Source: Candidatus Saccharimonas sp. (GTDB taxonomy: Bacteria > Patescibacteriota > Saccharimonadia > Saccharimonadales > Saccharimonadaceae). From it: DNA of 64,000 bases. Below are positions 34,099 to 44,847 of this stretch, piece after piece. The stretch's first letter is position 1, and every line of letters starts with the position of its first letter. The position numbers and the translations under genes were made by a program. The notes below the pieces were generated by a model, which had not been told where the DNA came from, ran no database searches, and worked only from the letters and a program-made list of their open reading frames with translations. The stretch lies in the NCBI GenBank assembly GCA_022736555.1, contig DZCW01000001.1:189474-253473 (forward strand). The letters run 5' to 3'.

Positions 34099-34338
34099 TT
34101 ACTTATTCTCCTTTTTCTCGGCGATCTCAGCTGCTCGGATGGCAGTGTGAAGGCGAGCGATTTCTTTACGTGTAACAGTGATAACACGAGGGTTGGTTAA
34201 TTCACCTAGCTTGTGTCCACGTTTTGCTTCAATTAAATCATTCTGTTTAAGCGCCAAATCGACACGCAGTTGGTCGATAGTTTTGACTTCGACAGCCTTT
34301 TTCGTAACCTTGGTTACTGTTTTCTTATCGTTAGCCAT
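34099..34338 (-). CDS. rpmC: Ribosomal protein uL29
   Basis: 79 residues. IDQLRVDLALKQNDLIEAKR then GHKLGELTNPRVITVTRKEI. A charged N-terminal extension of about 15 residues is unusual. It lies near the exit tunnel. Confidence 0.9.
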   Translation of the reverse strand: MANDKKTVTKVTKKAVEVKTIDQLRVDLALKQNDLIEAKRGHKLGELTNPRVITVTRKEIARLHTAIRAAEIAEKKENK

Positions 34339-34751
34339 TATGCGCGCTCCCTTGCGATAAACTTGGTTTTAACAGGTAGTTTATGAGCAGCTAAACGCAT
34401 TGCTTCGCGGGCAACTGACTCGTCAACACCTTTCATCTCGAACAAAACTGTTCCAGCCTTGACTTTAGCGACAAAGAACTCTGGGTTACCTTTACCGCTA
34501 CCCATCTTGACATCAAGTGGTTTACGAGTAACTGGTGTGTGTGGGAAAATACGAATCCAAATTTTGCCACCGCGTTCAATATGACGAGTCATAGCTTGAC
34601 GAGAAGCTTCAATTTGGCGACCAGTTATACGTTCGTTCTCTTGTGATTGTAGACCGTAGTCACCAAAGGCGATATATTGACCGCGTGTTGCTACGCCGTT
34701 ATTTTTGCCCTTACGAACTTTTCGATACTTAGTTTTCTTTGGTAATAACAT
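34338..34751 (-). CDS. rplP: Ribosomal protein uL16
   Basis: 137 residues. [40 protein letters not shown] and [18 protein letters not shown] are canonical. Confidence 0.95.
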   Translation of the reverse strand: MLLPKKTKYRKVRKGKNNGVATRGQYIAFGDYGLQSQENERITGRQIEASRQAMTRHIERGGKIWIRIFPHTPVTRKPLDVKMGSGKGNPEFFVAKVKAGTVLFEMKGVDESVAREAMRLAAHKLPVKTKFIARERA

Positions 34752-34756
34752 ATCGA

Positions 34757-35386
34757 TTAAATCCTTTCGCCCTTGTGAATCCAGACCTTAACACCAATAA
34801 TTCCAACTGGAGTCATAGCCCTGGCTGCATGATAATCAATATCAGCACGTAGAGTATGAAGTGGCACACAGCCTTCGATCATCTTTTCCGTACGAGCCAT
34901 TTCAGCATTATTCAAGCGTCCACCAACCTGGATACGAATACCTTCAGCGCCAGCATTCATTGTGTTCTGGGCTGACATTTTCATAACGCGGCGGAAGTTA
35001 GCACGACGTTCTAATTGACGAGCAATATTCTCGGCAACTAGTTTAGCAGCTAGTTCTGGACGTTTAACTTCTTCGATGTTAATTCGTGATGGCAAGCTAG
35101 CGATTTTTTCGATAGCAGTCTTTAGTTCAGTTACACCAGCACCACCACGGCCAATTACGACACCGGCTTTGGCAGTATGGATTGTAATAGTAATCAGATT
35201 AGCAGAACGTTCGATTTCGATACGACTAATCGTTGGACGACTTTCGAAACGTTTTTCGATAAGTTCACGAATCCTGATGTCTTCGGCTAGCCATTTTGCA
35301 AAATCTTTTTTACCAGCAAACCAGCGTGAATCCCAGTTTTTATGGACTTGGAGACGAAAACTAATTGGGTTTACTTTATTTCCCAT
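34757..35386 (-). CDS. rpsC: Ribosomal protein uS3
   Basis: 209 residues. [20 protein letters not shown], a KH domain with [11 protein letters not shown], and the C-terminal [20 protein letters not shown]. Slightly short at the C-terminus (ends WIHKGERI). Confidence 0.95.
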   Translation of the reverse strand: MGNKVNPISFRLQVHKNWDSRWFAGKKDFAKWLAEDIRIRELIEKRFESRPTISRIEIERSANLITITIHTAKAGVVIGRGGAGVTELKTAIEKIASLPSRINIEEVKRPELAAKLVAENIARQLERRANFRRVMKMSAQNTMNAGAEGIRIQVGGRLNNAEMARTEKMIEGCVPLHTLRADIDYHAARAMTPVGIIGVKVWIHKGERI

Positions 35387-35387
35387 C

Positions 35388-35807
35388 TTATTTATCCTCC
35401 TTCTTTACTGTGGTTTTAGTTGTGGTCGATTTTACAGTAGTGGTAGCGGCTTTCTTAGGCTTGACTTCACCAGATAGTTCAACCAAGATATTCGAGGTCT
35501 TCTTTTCAAATGGTAAAGCACGACCACGGCTAGCTGGAACAAATCGTTTAATACGAGTGCCAGTTGTTACTGACAATGTCGAAATAATCAAAGTTTTCGC
35601 ATCTAGGTTGTAGTTGTTAATAGCATTAGCCTTGGCACTCTCGATAGCCTTTACGACTGGCAGAGCAGCACGTTTTGGGGTGTGAGCTAGGATAACTAAA
35701 GCATCAGCTACAGTACGACGACGTACTAGGCTAGCGACTAGCGCAACCTTGCGTGGAGCTTGGTTAACGCCTTCGATATAAGCGCGGGTAATCATTGATT
35801 CAGCCAT
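35388..35807 (-). CDS. rplV: Ribosomal protein uL22 with Lys/Thr-rich tail
   Basis: 139 residues. The core ends near 112; a tail of about 27 residues (KKAATTTVKSTTTKTTVKKE) is added. VNQAPRKVALVASLVRRRTV and FVPASRGRALPFEKKTS mark the family. Its beta-hairpin lines the exit tunnel. Confidence 0.95.
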   Translation of the reverse strand: MAESMITRAYIEGVNQAPRKVALVASLVRRRTVADALVILAHTPKRAALPVVKAIESAKANAINNYNLDAKTLIISTLSVTTGTRIKRFVPASRGRALPFEKKTSNILVELSGEVKPKKAATTTVKSTTTKTTVKKEDK

Positions 35808-36073
35808 TACTTTTTATCCTTTCCCCCGTGTTTGCGGAATTTACGAGTTGGGCTAAACTCACCGAGTTTATGTCCAACCATATTTTCTGAAAGCAACACT
35901 GGAATGTGCATTTTGCCGTTATGAACAGCAATCGTACGTCCAACCATCTCTGGGCTGATCGTGCTAGCACGAGCCCAAGTCTTGATGATAGTACGATCGT
36001 CTGGTCCAAGCGCCGCCACTTTCTTAGCGAGCTTGAAGTCAACAAATGGTCCTTTTTTTAGTGAACGACTCAT
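35807..36073 (-). CDS. rpsS: Ribosomal protein uS19
   Basis: 88 residues. [20 protein letters not shown] and [20 protein letters not shown] are diagnostic. Overlaps L22 by one base. Confidence 0.95.
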   Translation of the reverse strand: MSRSLKKGPFVDFKLAKKVAALGPDDRTIIKTWARASTISPEMVGRTIAVHNGKMHIPVLLSENMVGHKLGEFSPTRKFRKHGGKDKK

Positions 36074-36075
36074 AA

Positions 36076-36915
36076 TTACTTCTTCCTCTTCGCATCATGG
36101 CGACTCTTAATTATCAACTTACTGACATCTTTACGATGACGAGTTCGGTATCCAAGTGTCAACTGGCCCCATGGTGTCTGAGGTGGTTTACCTGTTCCGT
36201 GACGGCCACCGTCACCACCACCGTGTGGATGATCTACAGCATTCATAACTACACCACGAACACCTGGTCGAATACTCTTGCGACGATTACGGCCAGCTGA
36301 ACCAATCTTGACGTTTTGGTGTTGGATATTTCCAACTACACCAATACAAGCGGTTGCTTCCTGGCGAATACGACGGACTTCACCTGATGGTAGGCGTACT
36401 TGAGCATAATCACCTTCTTTGGCCATCAGTTGAGCTTTGACACCAGCTGAGCGTACTAATTGTGCGCCTTTACCTGGGTGAATCTCGATAGCATAGATCT
36501 GAGAACCAATTGGAATACGGGAAAGTGGTGTGCGGTTACTGGATTCGATTGGAGCTTCAGGACCGCTAACGATAGTCTTACCCTGTTGCATAGAAGTATC
36601 AGCTAGGACGTAATGGTATAAACCATCTTGGTCTTTGATACGAGCAATGCGGGCGCTACGGTTTGGATCATATTCGATCTCTTCGATAACAGCAGTTGTG
36701 CCAGCAGGTAGATTATGGTTAAGCAGACGATAATGGCGTTTTACACCACCACCGCGATGACGTACGGTAATACGGCCGGTGTTATTACGACCAGCATTTT
36801 GTTTCTTACTCTTGATCAAGCTCTTTAGTGGCTTTTTAGCCGTGACTTCACTTAAGTCTTGGCTAGTCATACCACGACGAGCTGGAGTAGTTGGATTGTA
36901 TTGCTTGATTGGCAT
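36076..36915 (-). CDS. rplB: Ribosomal protein uL2
   Basis: 279 residues. [33 protein letters not shown] and the peptidyl-transferase-centre loop [20 protein letters not shown] are intact. Confidence 0.95.
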   Translation of the reverse strand: MPIKQYNPTTPARRGMTSQDLSEVTAKKPLKSLIKSKKQNAGRNNTGRITVRHRGGGVKRHYRLLNHNLPAGTTAVIEEIEYDPNRSARIARIKDQDGLYHYVLADTSMQQGKTIVSGPEAPIESSNRTPLSRIPIGSQIYAIEIHPGKGAQLVRSAGVKAQLMAKEGDYAQVRLPSGEVRRIRQEATACIGVVGNIQHQNVKIGSAGRNRRKSIRPGVRGVVMNAVDHPHGGGDGGRHGTGKPPQTPWGQLTLGYRTRHRKDVSKLIIKSRHDAKRKK

Positions 36916-37259
36916 TACTTCTTCTCCTTCTTTTCAGTCTTTTTGACTGGCTCTTCGGCTGCAACTTCGTCAAAGACCTTGATACTGTCACCTTCGGCTA
37001 GTGTTACATAAGCTTTTTTCGCATCTTTGCGGGCAGTTATGCCTGGTTGGCTGCGCTTACCACGACTAGCGCGAACTGCTTTGCCGTTTTGGATCAATGT
37101 CTTGATGTTAACGATTTTAACTTTGAACTGGTCTTCGATGGCAGCAACGATTTGTTGCTTATTAGCACTTACAGGAACATCGAACACATACACATTATTC
37201 TTTGATTGGGCATAAGCCTTTTCAGTTGATCGTGGGAATACACTAATATGAGTTGTCAT
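36915..37259 (-). CDS. rplW: Ribosomal protein uL23
   Basis: 114 residues. STEKAYAQSKNNVYVFDVPV, then IVNIKTLIQNGKAVRASRGK. A charged tail (EEPVKKTEKKEKK) is added. At the tunnel exit it would dock trigger factor, also encoded in this window. Confidence 0.9.
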   Translation of the reverse strand: MTTHISVFPRSTEKAYAQSKNNVYVFDVPVSANKQQIVAAIEDQFKVKIVNIKTLIQNGKAVRASRGKRSQPGITARKDAKKAYVTLAEGDSIKVFDEVAAEEPVKKTEKKEKK

Positions 37260-37260
37260 A

Positions 37261-37881
37261 TTATTTACTCTCCTTTGTTAACCAAGTCTTGATAATATCA
37301 AGTGATTTGGTTGATAATACGATCTTGTCGGCATTTAGAATGTGGTAAACACTCAGGTAGTTAGCACGAACTAATAGAATATTCTGAATATTATTAGTTG
37401 CACGCAAAATCTCTGGAGTTTTTTCATCGACAACTAGTAACACTTTGCGATCAAGTTTATTGTCGCTTAGGAATTTAATAGCTTCGCTGGTTTTACCGGT
37501 TGTTTTAAGATCTAATACGACGATCTTTTTGGCTTTATTAGCTAGTGTCAAAGCTTGACGAAGAGCTACGCGCTTACTAGTAGTTGTAAGCTTCTTGGTA
37601 TAGTTTTCGCTACCGTTTGGTCCGAAAGCAACACCACCACCGCGCCAAATTGGGTTACGGGATGATCCGAAGCGAGCACGACCTGTGCCTTTTTGCTTCC
37701 ATGGTTTTCTACCACCACCACTAACTTCACCGCGTTGTTTAGTGTTAGCGTGAGCTGAGCGTGAGTTAGCAAGGAAACTATCATAGGCAAGCTTTAATAG
37801 CTCGTGGTTTTTAACGTCCACGGCAAAGATCTCGCTAGGCAAGTTCGAGCTAATCACTGTAGTTTTTGTAGTTTCAGTCAT
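37261..37881 (-). CDS. rplD: Ribosomal protein uL4
   Basis: 206 residues. The tunnel loop RSAHANTKQRGEVSGGGRKP followed by WKQKGTGRARFGSSRNPIWR is complete. In other bacteria L4 represses its own operon through the leader RNA; a leader hairpin lies at 38518-38572. Confidence 0.95.
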   Translation of the reverse strand: MTETTKTTVISSNLPSEIFAVDVKNHELLKLAYDSFLANSRSAHANTKQRGEVSGGGRKPWKQKGTGRARFGSSRNPIWRGGGVAFGPNGSENYTKKLTTTSKRVALRQALTLANKAKKIVVLDLKTTGKTSEAIKFLSDNKLDRKVLLVVDEKTPEILRATNNIQNILLVRANYLSVYHILNADKIVLSTKSLDIIKTWLTKESK

Positions 37882-38495
37882 TATGCTTTTCCTCCGATGA
37901 TAATCAAGCCCTTTTTAGGACCAGGTACAGCGCCGCGTAGACCAATCAGGTTGTTAGTTGGATCGACATAAGCGACTACTAGGTTTTTGACCGTTACTTG
38001 GTCGTGACCCATACGTCCTGCCATACGTTTACCTTTGAAAACCTTTTGTGGATACATTGATCCAATTGATCCGACTTTACGAACATCACCTTTACCACCG
38101 TGCGTATGTCGGCTGGTAATAAAGTTATGTCGTTTTACCGTACCGGCAAAACCTTTACCTTTACTAGTACCAGTGGCATCAACGATGTCTCCTAGTGTAA
38201 ATGTTGTTACGTCGATCGTGCTTCCTACCGAGAGGCCTTCTGGTAGTTCTGAAACACGAATTTCCCGAATATACTTCGGTGTACTTCCGGCTGGTTTTAC
38301 ATGTCCAGCCACGGCCTTGCTCAGGTTCTTACCCTCACCATATGCCACTTGTACTGCAGTATAGCCGTCTGTTTCAACGGTCTTTACCTGAGTCACAGTT
38401 ACAGGGCCAGCTTGAATTAATGTTACAGGAACTGCAACACCATCCTTGCTAATGATTTGGGTCATACCAATTTTGGTACCGAGAAGTGCTTTCAT
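37881..38495 (-). CDS. rplC: Ribosomal protein uL3
   Basis: 204 residues. MKALLGTKIGMTQIISKDGV, GKGFAGTVKRHNFITSRHTH and GRMGHDQVTVKNL. It is the first gene of the block; rpsJ, which normally precedes it, lies 2.3 kb upstream behind two envelope genes. Confidence 0.95.
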   Translation of the reverse strand: MKALLGTKIGMTQIISKDGVAVPVTLIQAGPVTVTQVKTVETDGYTAVQVAYGEGKNLSKAVAGHVKPAGSTPKYIREIRVSELPEGLSVGSTIDVTTFTLGDIVDATGTSKGKGFAGTVKRHNFITSRHTHGGKGDVRKVGSIGSMYPQKVFKGKRMAGRMGHDQVTVKNLVVAYVDPTNNLIGLRGAVPGPKKGLIIIGGKA

Positions 38496-38517
38496 AGCGC
38501 TTTTGCTCCCACTTAAA

Positions 38518-38572
38518 ATTCTTGGTGGAAGGCAGTATCCGTATCTGTTGGACTTACCAATTCACCAAGAAT
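38518..38572 (-). promoter_or_regulatory. Leader hairpin of the L3 block
   Basis: ATTCTTGGTG / CACCAAGAAT, ten perfect pairs enclosing 35 bases, 22 bases before the L3 start. It is inside the transcript made from the promoter at 38603-38631 and is a candidate site for ribosomal-protein feedback. Confidence 0.55.
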
Positions 38573-38602
38573 AGTTATTATTTTCGTATAAGTTACCGTT
38601 TA

Positions 38603-38631
38603 AATGTACCACACTATCTGTTAATAGTCAA
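38603..38631 (-). promoter_or_regulatory. Promoter of the L3-to-SecY block
   Basis: TTGACT, 17-bp spacer, TACATT on the minus strand; no closer alternative before L3. Confidence 0.65.
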
Positions 38632-38671
38632 TATTTTAGTGAATAGAATATGATAATATAGACGACAGTAC

Positions 38672-39556
38672 ATGATTATCCAAAAACACTCACATAAACA
38701 TATATTCTTAAAAATCACAATCGATATCGTTTTAGTGGTTATATTCTGGGCTGCCGCATACGGTAGTTGTTATTATTTAAACACTCAACAAATCGCTCAG
38801 ATTAAGAACCAAGCCGACAGTTCTCGTATTATCACTCAAAAAGCAATTGCTGCCAAGGTAGCAGCCCGCGAAGCTAAAAAGAAAGAGCCAGTCTATATTA
38901 CACTGCCCGGCGCTCAAAAAATCCGAGCCATCGTCGAAGATTACCTATTGCCTAGCAGTATGTGGGCTATTGTCAGTAAAACTCATCCAATCCCAGTCGA
39001 CTACACACCAGCATCGCTAAAAATACCAGATGTCGACACCAATACTAGTAAAAGCGAACTCGAGCGTTCAGTACGATCCGACATAGCAGCGCCACTAAAA
39101 ACCATGTTCGATCAAGCCAATGCAGCCGGTTATCAGTTGATGATAGGTAGCGGCTACCGTGCGGCAACTTTGCAGGCGAGTTATTTCAATAGTTTAGCGA
39201 GCTCTGTCGGTGAAGAAACAGCCAATCAATCCATCGCTCGCCCGGGTCAAAGCGAGCATCAAACCGGATTAGCGACCGATATTAGTATGACGTCTCAACA
39301 ATGCTATTTAAATGAATGTTTTGCTGATACTAGCGATGGCCAATGGCTAGTCAATAATTCCTATAAATATGGCTTTGTACTACGCTACCCTAAGGGCAAG
39401 GAAACCATTACCGGCTATCAATATGAACCATGGCATTTTCGTTACGTTGGCATCGATCTAGCCACCGCCCTACATGACAGCGGCCTGACACTCGACGAGG
39501 TTTGGTCATATCTAGAAACAGCCCTAAATACACTAAAAAGCAACGGCGCTATTTAA
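38672..39556 (+). CDS. VanY-type D-Ala-D-Ala carboxypeptidase (M15)
   Basis: 294 residues. N-terminal membrane anchor (about 15-38), linker, then the M15 domain: GSGYRAATLQ, the zinc ligands in SEHQTGLATDIS, and EPWHFRYVG. It would trim the terminal D-Ala from peptidoglycan stems outside the membrane. Convergent with the CapA-like gene, overlapping it by 8 bases. Confidence 0.85.
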   Translation: MIIQKHSHKHIFLKITIDIVLVVIFWAAAYGSCYYLNTQQIAQIKNQADSSRIITQKAIAAKVAAREAKKKEPVYITLPGAQKIRAIVEDYLLPSSMWAIVSKTHPIPVDYTPASLKIPDVDTNTSKSELERSVRSDIAAPLKTMFDQANAAGYQLMIGSGYRAATLQASYFNSLASSVGEETANQSIARPGQSEHQTGLATDISMTSQQCYLNECFADTSDGQWLVNNSYKYGFVLRYPKGKETITGYQYEPWHFRYVGIDLATALHDSGLTLDEVWSYLETALNTLKSNGAI

Positions 39557-40754
39557 TCGTTACTTCCGGCCCGAGCGTATCTATGACATATTGTTTTTGT
39601 TTATCTACGGTAGTGTTAAATAATGAGCGAGATAGTGGATCGGCAGCTGAACTCAGTAAATAAATCATGGCATTTTTACGAGCTAACAGATTATTGTTGG
39701 TAGCCTGACTAGCCGTCCATTCGTAATGCATATATGTCGGCGTGAACGTCGGAGTACTGATATTGATTTGGTTATTAGCTGTTTTAGTTATATCAAACTG
39801 AGCGATGCCGCCAATTAACTCGTTAATATTCAATTGTGAAGACAACATATTGCCTAGCGAATACCAGACAACCGTTTTGCCACCATCAGCACGAGCTATT
39901 ATTTGGACTCGCTGCAAGACATGAGGCCCAGTGCCTATTATCACGTCAACCCCTAATGAACTGAGTAAATCGGCTTCGTTTTGCTGGTCTGCACTCACGG
40001 TGTTGGAATCTTCAACCCCCCAATGCATAGAAACGATCACCACGTCCGAATTAGCGCGAGCCGCAGTCACTAACCGACGAACTAGTTGTTCATCGTGATA
40101 AATATTCACACTATAATCTGGCGTGGCTTGGTTATTGCTAAAATCAGCGAATGACAAAAAGCCTATTTTGATACCATTTACCGTGACATAGCTAACCTTT
40201 TCTTGATCGGTAGCGTTTCTGTTGGCTCCACTGACAGCTAGCGGTTTCAAGCCGTCCCAAACATCAAGGGTAGTATTAGTAGCCGCCACACCCTTATCAC
40301 CCATATGATTATTAGCTAGATTAATCAGATTACAGCCAGCCCCAGACTGCAAATCAGCCGAAAACTGTTTAGGCGCGTTAAATGACGGATAACCACTAAT
40401 ACCGTATTGCTCACCAGCACTCAAACCCTCTTGATTACAAAAAACCACATCGGCATTACTATAGCTTGATCTGATATTGTTAAAATAATGTTTAAAATTA
40501 TAGCTAGTCTCGGTCGTTGCATTGGCAATAATCGTATCGTGAGCTAACATATCGCCCATTGCCGCCATATGGATTGTTTTAGTTTGATCAGTAGCGGTTG
40601 TCTGTTTATCCTGAGTCGTAGTTTTTGTACTGTTGGTTGGCTTATTATTATAGCTAGCAAGATACCAGGTAGTGGCTCCAGCCGATATTGCTAATAATAG
40701 AATTACTACAGCAACAATCCATAATCGTTTCTTGCTATGTTTTGCGATCTTCAT
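39549..40754 (-). CDS. CapA-family (PgsA-like) metallophosphatase-fold protein
   Basis: 401 residues. Membrane anchor about 10-32 and a Thr/Gln-rich linker. AAMGDMLAHDTII, VVFCNQEG, LANNHMGDKG, VSMHWGVE and IIGTGPHVLQ are the five CapA blocks in order. The relatives act in poly-gamma-glutamate or capsule export; the polymer here is unknown. It separates S10 from L3. Confidence 0.85.
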   Translation of the reverse strand: MKIAKHSKKRLWIVAVVILLLAISAGATTWYLASYNNKPTNSTKTTTQDKQTTATDQTKTIHMAAMGDMLAHDTIIANATTETSYNFKHYFNNIRSSYSNADVVFCNQEGLSAGEQYGISGYPSFNAPKQFSADLQSGAGCNLINLANNHMGDKGVAATNTTLDVWDGLKPLAVSGANRNATDQEKVSYVTVNGIKIGFLSFADFSNNQATPDYSVNIYHDEQLVRRLVTAARANSDVVIVSMHWGVEDSNTVSADQQNEADLLSSLGVDVIIGTGPHVLQRVQIIARADGGKTVVWYSLGNMLSSQLNINELIGGIAQFDITKTANNQINISTPTFTPTYMHYEWTASQATNNNLLARKNAMIYLLSSAADPLSRSLFNTTVDKQKQYVIDTLGPEVTIK

Positions 40755-40784
40755 GTCATTACTATAGCAAGTTTTAGCATCGCC

Positions 40785-40821
40785 AATTAAATAACCTCTG
40801 AAAAACAGAGGTTATTTAATT
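40785..40821. terminator. Terminator after S10
   Basis: AATTAAATAACCTCTG with its perfect 16-bp complement around AAAAA. Confidence 0.85.
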
Positions 40822-40835
40822 GCATTTTTTATAAA

Positions 40836-41156
40836 TTACATGCGAATTTCGGCATCAACACCAGCTGGTAGACTGAGGTTTTGTAGACTATCGATAGTCT
40901 TTGGGGTGGCGTTGGTGATATCGATAAGGCGTTTGTGAACACGCATCTCGAAAGCCTCACCACCTTTTTTGTAAACGTGTGGTGATTTAACGACTGTAAA
41001 TACACTACGGCGAGTAGGAAGTGGTACTGGACCACAAACACTAGCACCGGTTCGGATAGCAGTGTCAATAATTTGTTTAGCTGATTGATCGATCACTTTA
41101 TAATCGTAAGCTTTTAGGCGTATACGAATACGAGGACTTTGTTCTTTTTCTGTCAT
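40836..41156 (-). CDS. rpsJ: Ribosomal protein uS10
   Basis: 106 residues. [40 protein letters not shown] and [12 protein letters not shown] are canonical. It is separated from L3 and bounded by terminators on both sides, so it is a single-gene transcript. In many bacteria it heads the L3 operon. Confidence 0.95.
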   Translation of the reverse strand: MTEKEQSPRIRIRLKAYDYKVIDQSAKQIIDTAIRTGASVCGPVPLPTRRSVFTVVKSPHVYKKGGEAFEMRVHKRLIDITNATPKTIDSLQNLSLPAGVDAEIRM

Positions 41157-41285
41157 GAATTTACTCCATTCACGTGTTATATCGTAACCTCTGTTATAGA
41201 CCAGTTTTATTCTGCTACGACCGAGTTCTCGATATGATTTATATTATGCCTTGAATTGTAACATCTATCTGTTATTTTGGCAACA

Positions 41286-41313
41286 AAATACCTCCGATCT
41301 CTCGGAGGTATTT
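41286..41313 (-). terminator. Terminator after tuf
   Basis: AAATACCTCCGA / TCGGAGGTATTT around TCTC. Confidence 0.85.
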
Positions 41314-41332
41314 ATGTTAATCAACTATCTGA

Positions 41333-42514
41333 TTATTTGATGACACTAGTTACGACACCAGCACCAACAGTTTTGCCACCTTCACGAATAGCAAAGGTTA
41401 GACCTTTTTCCATCGCAATTGGAGCAAGCAATTTAACCTTGAAGGTTACTGTATCGCCAGGGATGACTAATTCTTTGTCAGCTGGCAATTCAACTTCACC
41501 GGTTACATCGGTTGTACGGAAGTAGAACTGTGGTTTATAACCCTTACTGAATGGAGTGTGGCGACCGCCTTCTTCTTTCTTGAGGATATAAACTTCAGAT
41601 TCGAATTCTGTGTGTGGAGTTAAGCTGCCTGGTTTGACAACAACTTGACCGCGTTCGATTTGTTCGCGTTCAATACCACGTAGCAAGATACCGGCATTAT
41701 CACCAGCTTGACCTTGGTTTAGGCTCTTTTTGAAAGCTTCAATACCAGTTACAACTGATGTTTGTGTTGGGTGAATACCAACGATTTCAACTGGATCGTT
41801 AACCTTGACGATACCTTGTTCAATACGACCGGTAGCAACAGTGCCACGACCTTTAATTGAAAAGACGTCTTCGATTGGCATTAGGAATGGTTTATCTAAT
41901 TCACGAGTTGGTTCTGGGATGTAATCATCAAGAGCTTTGACAAGTTCCATAATTGCATCTTCGTCCTCGACACTACCTTCTAGGGCTTTGGTTGCAGAGC
42001 CTTTGATGATTGGAGCATTCTCGTCGAAACCGTTCTTAGCTAATAATTCACGGATATCCATTTCAACTAGTTCAACTAGTTCAGGATCAGCAAGGTCCAT
42101 CTTGTTTAGGAAAACAACGATCTTTGGTACACCAACTTGGTGAGCAAGTAGAACGTGTTCGCGTGTCTGAGGTAATGGACCATCGTTAGCGGCAACTACT
42201 AGAATTGCGCCGTCGATCTGAGCAGCGCCAGTGATCATGTTCTTGATATAGTCGGCGTGACCTGGCATATCAACGTGAGCATAGTGACGTTTTTCTGATT
42301 CATACTCTTGGTGAGATGAAGCAATCGTAATACCACGAGCACGCTCTTCTGGGGCGTTATCGATTTGAGCATAATCAACAGCTTTGTTGACTGCACTTGG
42401 TAATCGCTTTGCAAGTACATTCGTAATTGCTGACGTTAGTGTTGTCTTACCGTGGTCAACGTGACCCATAGTACCGACATTAACATGGGGTTTTGTTCGA
42501 TCAAACTCTGCCAT
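41333..42514 (-). CDS. tuf: Elongation factor Tu
   Basis: 393 residues. G1 GHVDHGKT, G2 RGITI, G3 DMPGHADY, G4 NKMD, G5 GSATK; domains 2 and 3 are complete. It has its own promoter and terminator, so it is not dependent on fusA. Confidence 0.98.
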   Translation of the reverse strand: MAEFDRTKPHVNVGTMGHVDHGKTTLTSAITNVLAKRLPSAVNKAVDYAQIDNAPEERARGITIASSHQEYESEKRHYAHVDMPGHADYIKNMITGAAQIDGAILVVAANDGPLPQTREHVLLAHQVGVPKIVVFLNKMDLADPELVELVEMDIRELLAKNGFDENAPIIKGSATKALEGSVEDEDAIMELVKALDDYIPEPTRELDKPFLMPIEDVFSIKGRGTVATGRIEQGIVKVNDPVEIVGIHPTQTSVVTGIEAFKKSLNQGQAGDNAGILLRGIEREQIERGQVVVKPGSLTPHTEFESEVYILKKEEGGRHTPFSKGYKPQFYFRTTDVTGEVELPADKELVIPGDTVTFKVKLLAPIAMEKGLTFAIREGGKTVGAGVVTSVIK

Positions 42515-42582
42515 TTAGTTTTTCTCCTAATTTAATTATTTTTCGCATGAGAGCAATAAAACTCCAAAGCGCTATGGTGTCG

Positions 42583-42611
42583 ATTATACAGGTTATTATT
42601 ATAAGAGTAAA
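42583..42611 (-). promoter_or_regulatory. Promoter of tuf
   Basis: TTTACT, 17 bp, TATAAT, about 65 bases before the ATG. Confidence 0.65.
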
Positions 42612-42634
42612 GTGTTTATTTAGATGATAGACAT

Positions 42635-42665
42635 AGAAAAAGCGCCTATATCGGGCGCTTTTTCT
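42635..42665 (-). terminator. Terminator after fusA
   Basis: AGAAAAAGCGCC / GGCGCTTTTTCT with a 7-base loop. Confidence 0.85.
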
Positions 42666-42681
42666 ATTCACTTGGAACGAT

Positions 42682-44769
42682 TTATTTAGAAGATCGTTTA
42701 GCGATGATTTCCTGAGCAACATTAGGTGGTACTTCCTCGTACTGAGCAAGTTCCATAGTGCTAGCTGCTCGACCTTGGCTCATTGAGCGTAGATCGGTAG
42801 TATAACCAAACATATTCGCAAGCGGTACGAAAGCACGGATTAATTTAGCGTTGGCGCTAAGGTCTTCCATGGATTCAATACGGCCACGACGAGAGTTAAG
42901 ATCGCCAATTACATCACCCATGAATTCCTCTGGGGTTGTAGCTTCGACAAGCATAACTGGTTCTAGCAGAATCGGTTTAGCTTGTCTAATACCCTCACGA
43001 GCAGCTAAACTACCAGCTAATTTAAAGGCTAGTTCGCTAGAGTCAACATCATGGTAACTACCATCGTACAGTGTTGCTTTAATGTCAACGACTGGATAAC
43101 CGGCAATAACGCCGCTATTTAGAGTCTCACGAACACCGGCTTCAACTGGTTTGCGATATTCCTGAGGCACTACGCCACCTTTAATAGCATCAATGAATTC
43201 AAAACCTTTGCCTGGTTCGTTAGCTTCGAATTTAATCCAAACATCACCATACTGACCACGACCACCAGATTGTTTGATGTGTTTACCTTGAACATCCGAA
43301 GTACCTTTGATTGATTCGCGGAAGGCTACTTGAGGTTCACCGATATTAGCTTCAACCTTAAACTCGCGCTTCATACGATCGATTAGAATGTCTAAATGCA
43401 ACTCACCCATTCCTGACATAATCGTCTGACCTGTTTCTTCATCAGTACGGACACGGAAAGTTGGATCTTCTTCGGCTAAACGCTGGAGAGCAATACCCAT
43501 TTTTTCCTGATCTGATTTAGTCTTTGGTTCAACAGCAATTGAAACTGGAGGATCTGGGAAAGTGATTGATTCTAAAGTAATTGGGTGTGCTACGTCAGAC
43601 AAGGTCGCACCAGTAAAGGTGTCTTTTAGACCAACGACTGCTGCAATATCGCCAGCGCCGATAAAATCAATATCTTCACGCTTATCAGCATGCATACGAA
43701 CAATACGTCCGATACGTTCTTTTTCGCCTGTTGTAGTATTTAGCACATACGAACCAGCTGTCATTTTACCGCTATAAACACGAACGAAAATCAATTTACC
43801 AACAAATGGATCAGTTGCGATTTTAAAGGCAAGACCAGCCAGTGGCTCACTCTCGCTTGGTTTGCGCTGAATCTCGTCACCGGTTTTAGGGTTTTGGCCC
43901 CAAATTGCATCAACATCAAGTGGAGATGGTAAATAATCAACAACTAAGTCTAGAACCTTCTCAACAATAACGCCGCGACCATCGCCACCAGTTACTAGGT
44001 AGAAATCACCAGCTAGAACTCGTTTACGTAGTGCAACCTTTAGCTCATCAATACTGATTGATTCTTCGCCTTTTTCAAGGAAACGCTCGAACAAAGCATC
44101 GTCGGCTTCGACAGCCGCTTCAACCAATAGGCTACGAGCATGTTTAGCTTTTTCCAACATATCAGCTGGAATTTCGCCTTGGACTAGTTGGTGGTCAGAA
44201 TAATCAGCATAGGTATAAGATTTCATATCTACTAGATCAATTATGCCGTTGATTTCCTTTTCAAAGCCAATTGGCAAATGAATCGGTAAAGCATTTTTAG
44301 TCAAACGACGGTGGATAGAATCAAGTGATTTATAGAAATCACCACCAGTTTGGTTGATTTTGTTAATAAAACAGATACGGGGAACATTATATTTGTTAGC
44401 TTGACGCCAAACAGTTTCGGACTGAGCCTCGACACCCATCTTGCCATCGAACACTGTAACAGCACCGTCTAATACGCGTAGAGATCGTTCAACCTCGGCT
44501 GTAAAGTCGATGTGGCCTGGTGTATCAATCAAGTTAATCTTGTGATTGCGCCAAAAAGCCGTGACAGCAGCAGACGTAATCGTAATACCACGTTCACGTT
44601 CCTGTTCCATCCAGTCGGTTGTAGTTTCGCCTTCGTGAACCAAGCCAATCTTGTGAGAAAGGCCGGTTCGATACAGAATAGCCTCGGTTGTAGTTGTTTT
44701 ACCAGCATCAATATGGGCAATAATGCCAATATTGCGAAGATCTTCTAAGGGGACATGTTTTTCTGCCAT
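42682..44769 (-). CDS. fusA: Elongation factor G
   Basis: 695 residues. AHIDAGKTT, RGITI, DTPGHIDF and NKIN; domain IV holds GGRGQYGDVWI, and the terminal part is normal. It catalyses translocation. Follows S12-S7 in the str order with a gap of 78 bases. Confidence 0.98.
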   Translation of the reverse strand: MAEKHVPLEDLRNIGIIAHIDAGKTTTTEAILYRTGLSHKIGLVHEGETTTDWMEQERERGITITSAAVTAFWRNHKINLIDTPGHIDFTAEVERSLRVLDGAVTVFDGKMGVEAQSETVWRQANKYNVPRICFINKINQTGGDFYKSLDSIHRRLTKNALPIHLPIGFEKEINGIIDLVDMKSYTYADYSDHQLVQGEIPADMLEKAKHARSLLVEAAVEADDALFERFLEKGEESISIDELKVALRKRVLAGDFYLVTGGDGRGVIVEKVLDLVVDYLPSPLDVDAIWGQNPKTGDEIQRKPSESEPLAGLAFKIATDPFVGKLIFVRVYSGKMTAGSYVLNTTTGEKERIGRIVRMHADKREDIDFIGAGDIAAVVGLKDTFTGATLSDVAHPITLESITFPDPPVSIAVEPKTKSDQEKMGIALQRLAEEDPTFRVRTDEETGQTIMSGMGELHLDILIDRMKREFKVEANIGEPQVAFRESIKGTSDVQGKHIKQSGGRGQYGDVWIKFEANEPGKGFEFIDAIKGGVVPQEYRKPVEAGVRETLNSGVIAGYPVVDIKATLYDGSYHDVDSSELAFKLAGSLAAREGIRQAKPILLEPVMLVEATTPEEFMGDVIGDLNSRRGRIESMEDLSANAKLIRAFVPLANMFGYTTDLRSMSQGRAASTMELAQYEEVPPNVAQEIIAKRSSK

Positions 44770-44847
44770 ATAGTTATTCCGTATCCTTTCACTGAAAGCG
44801 AATTTAATTAATTTTTACTAGTGGTATATCTGTTAGTATAGACCAAA

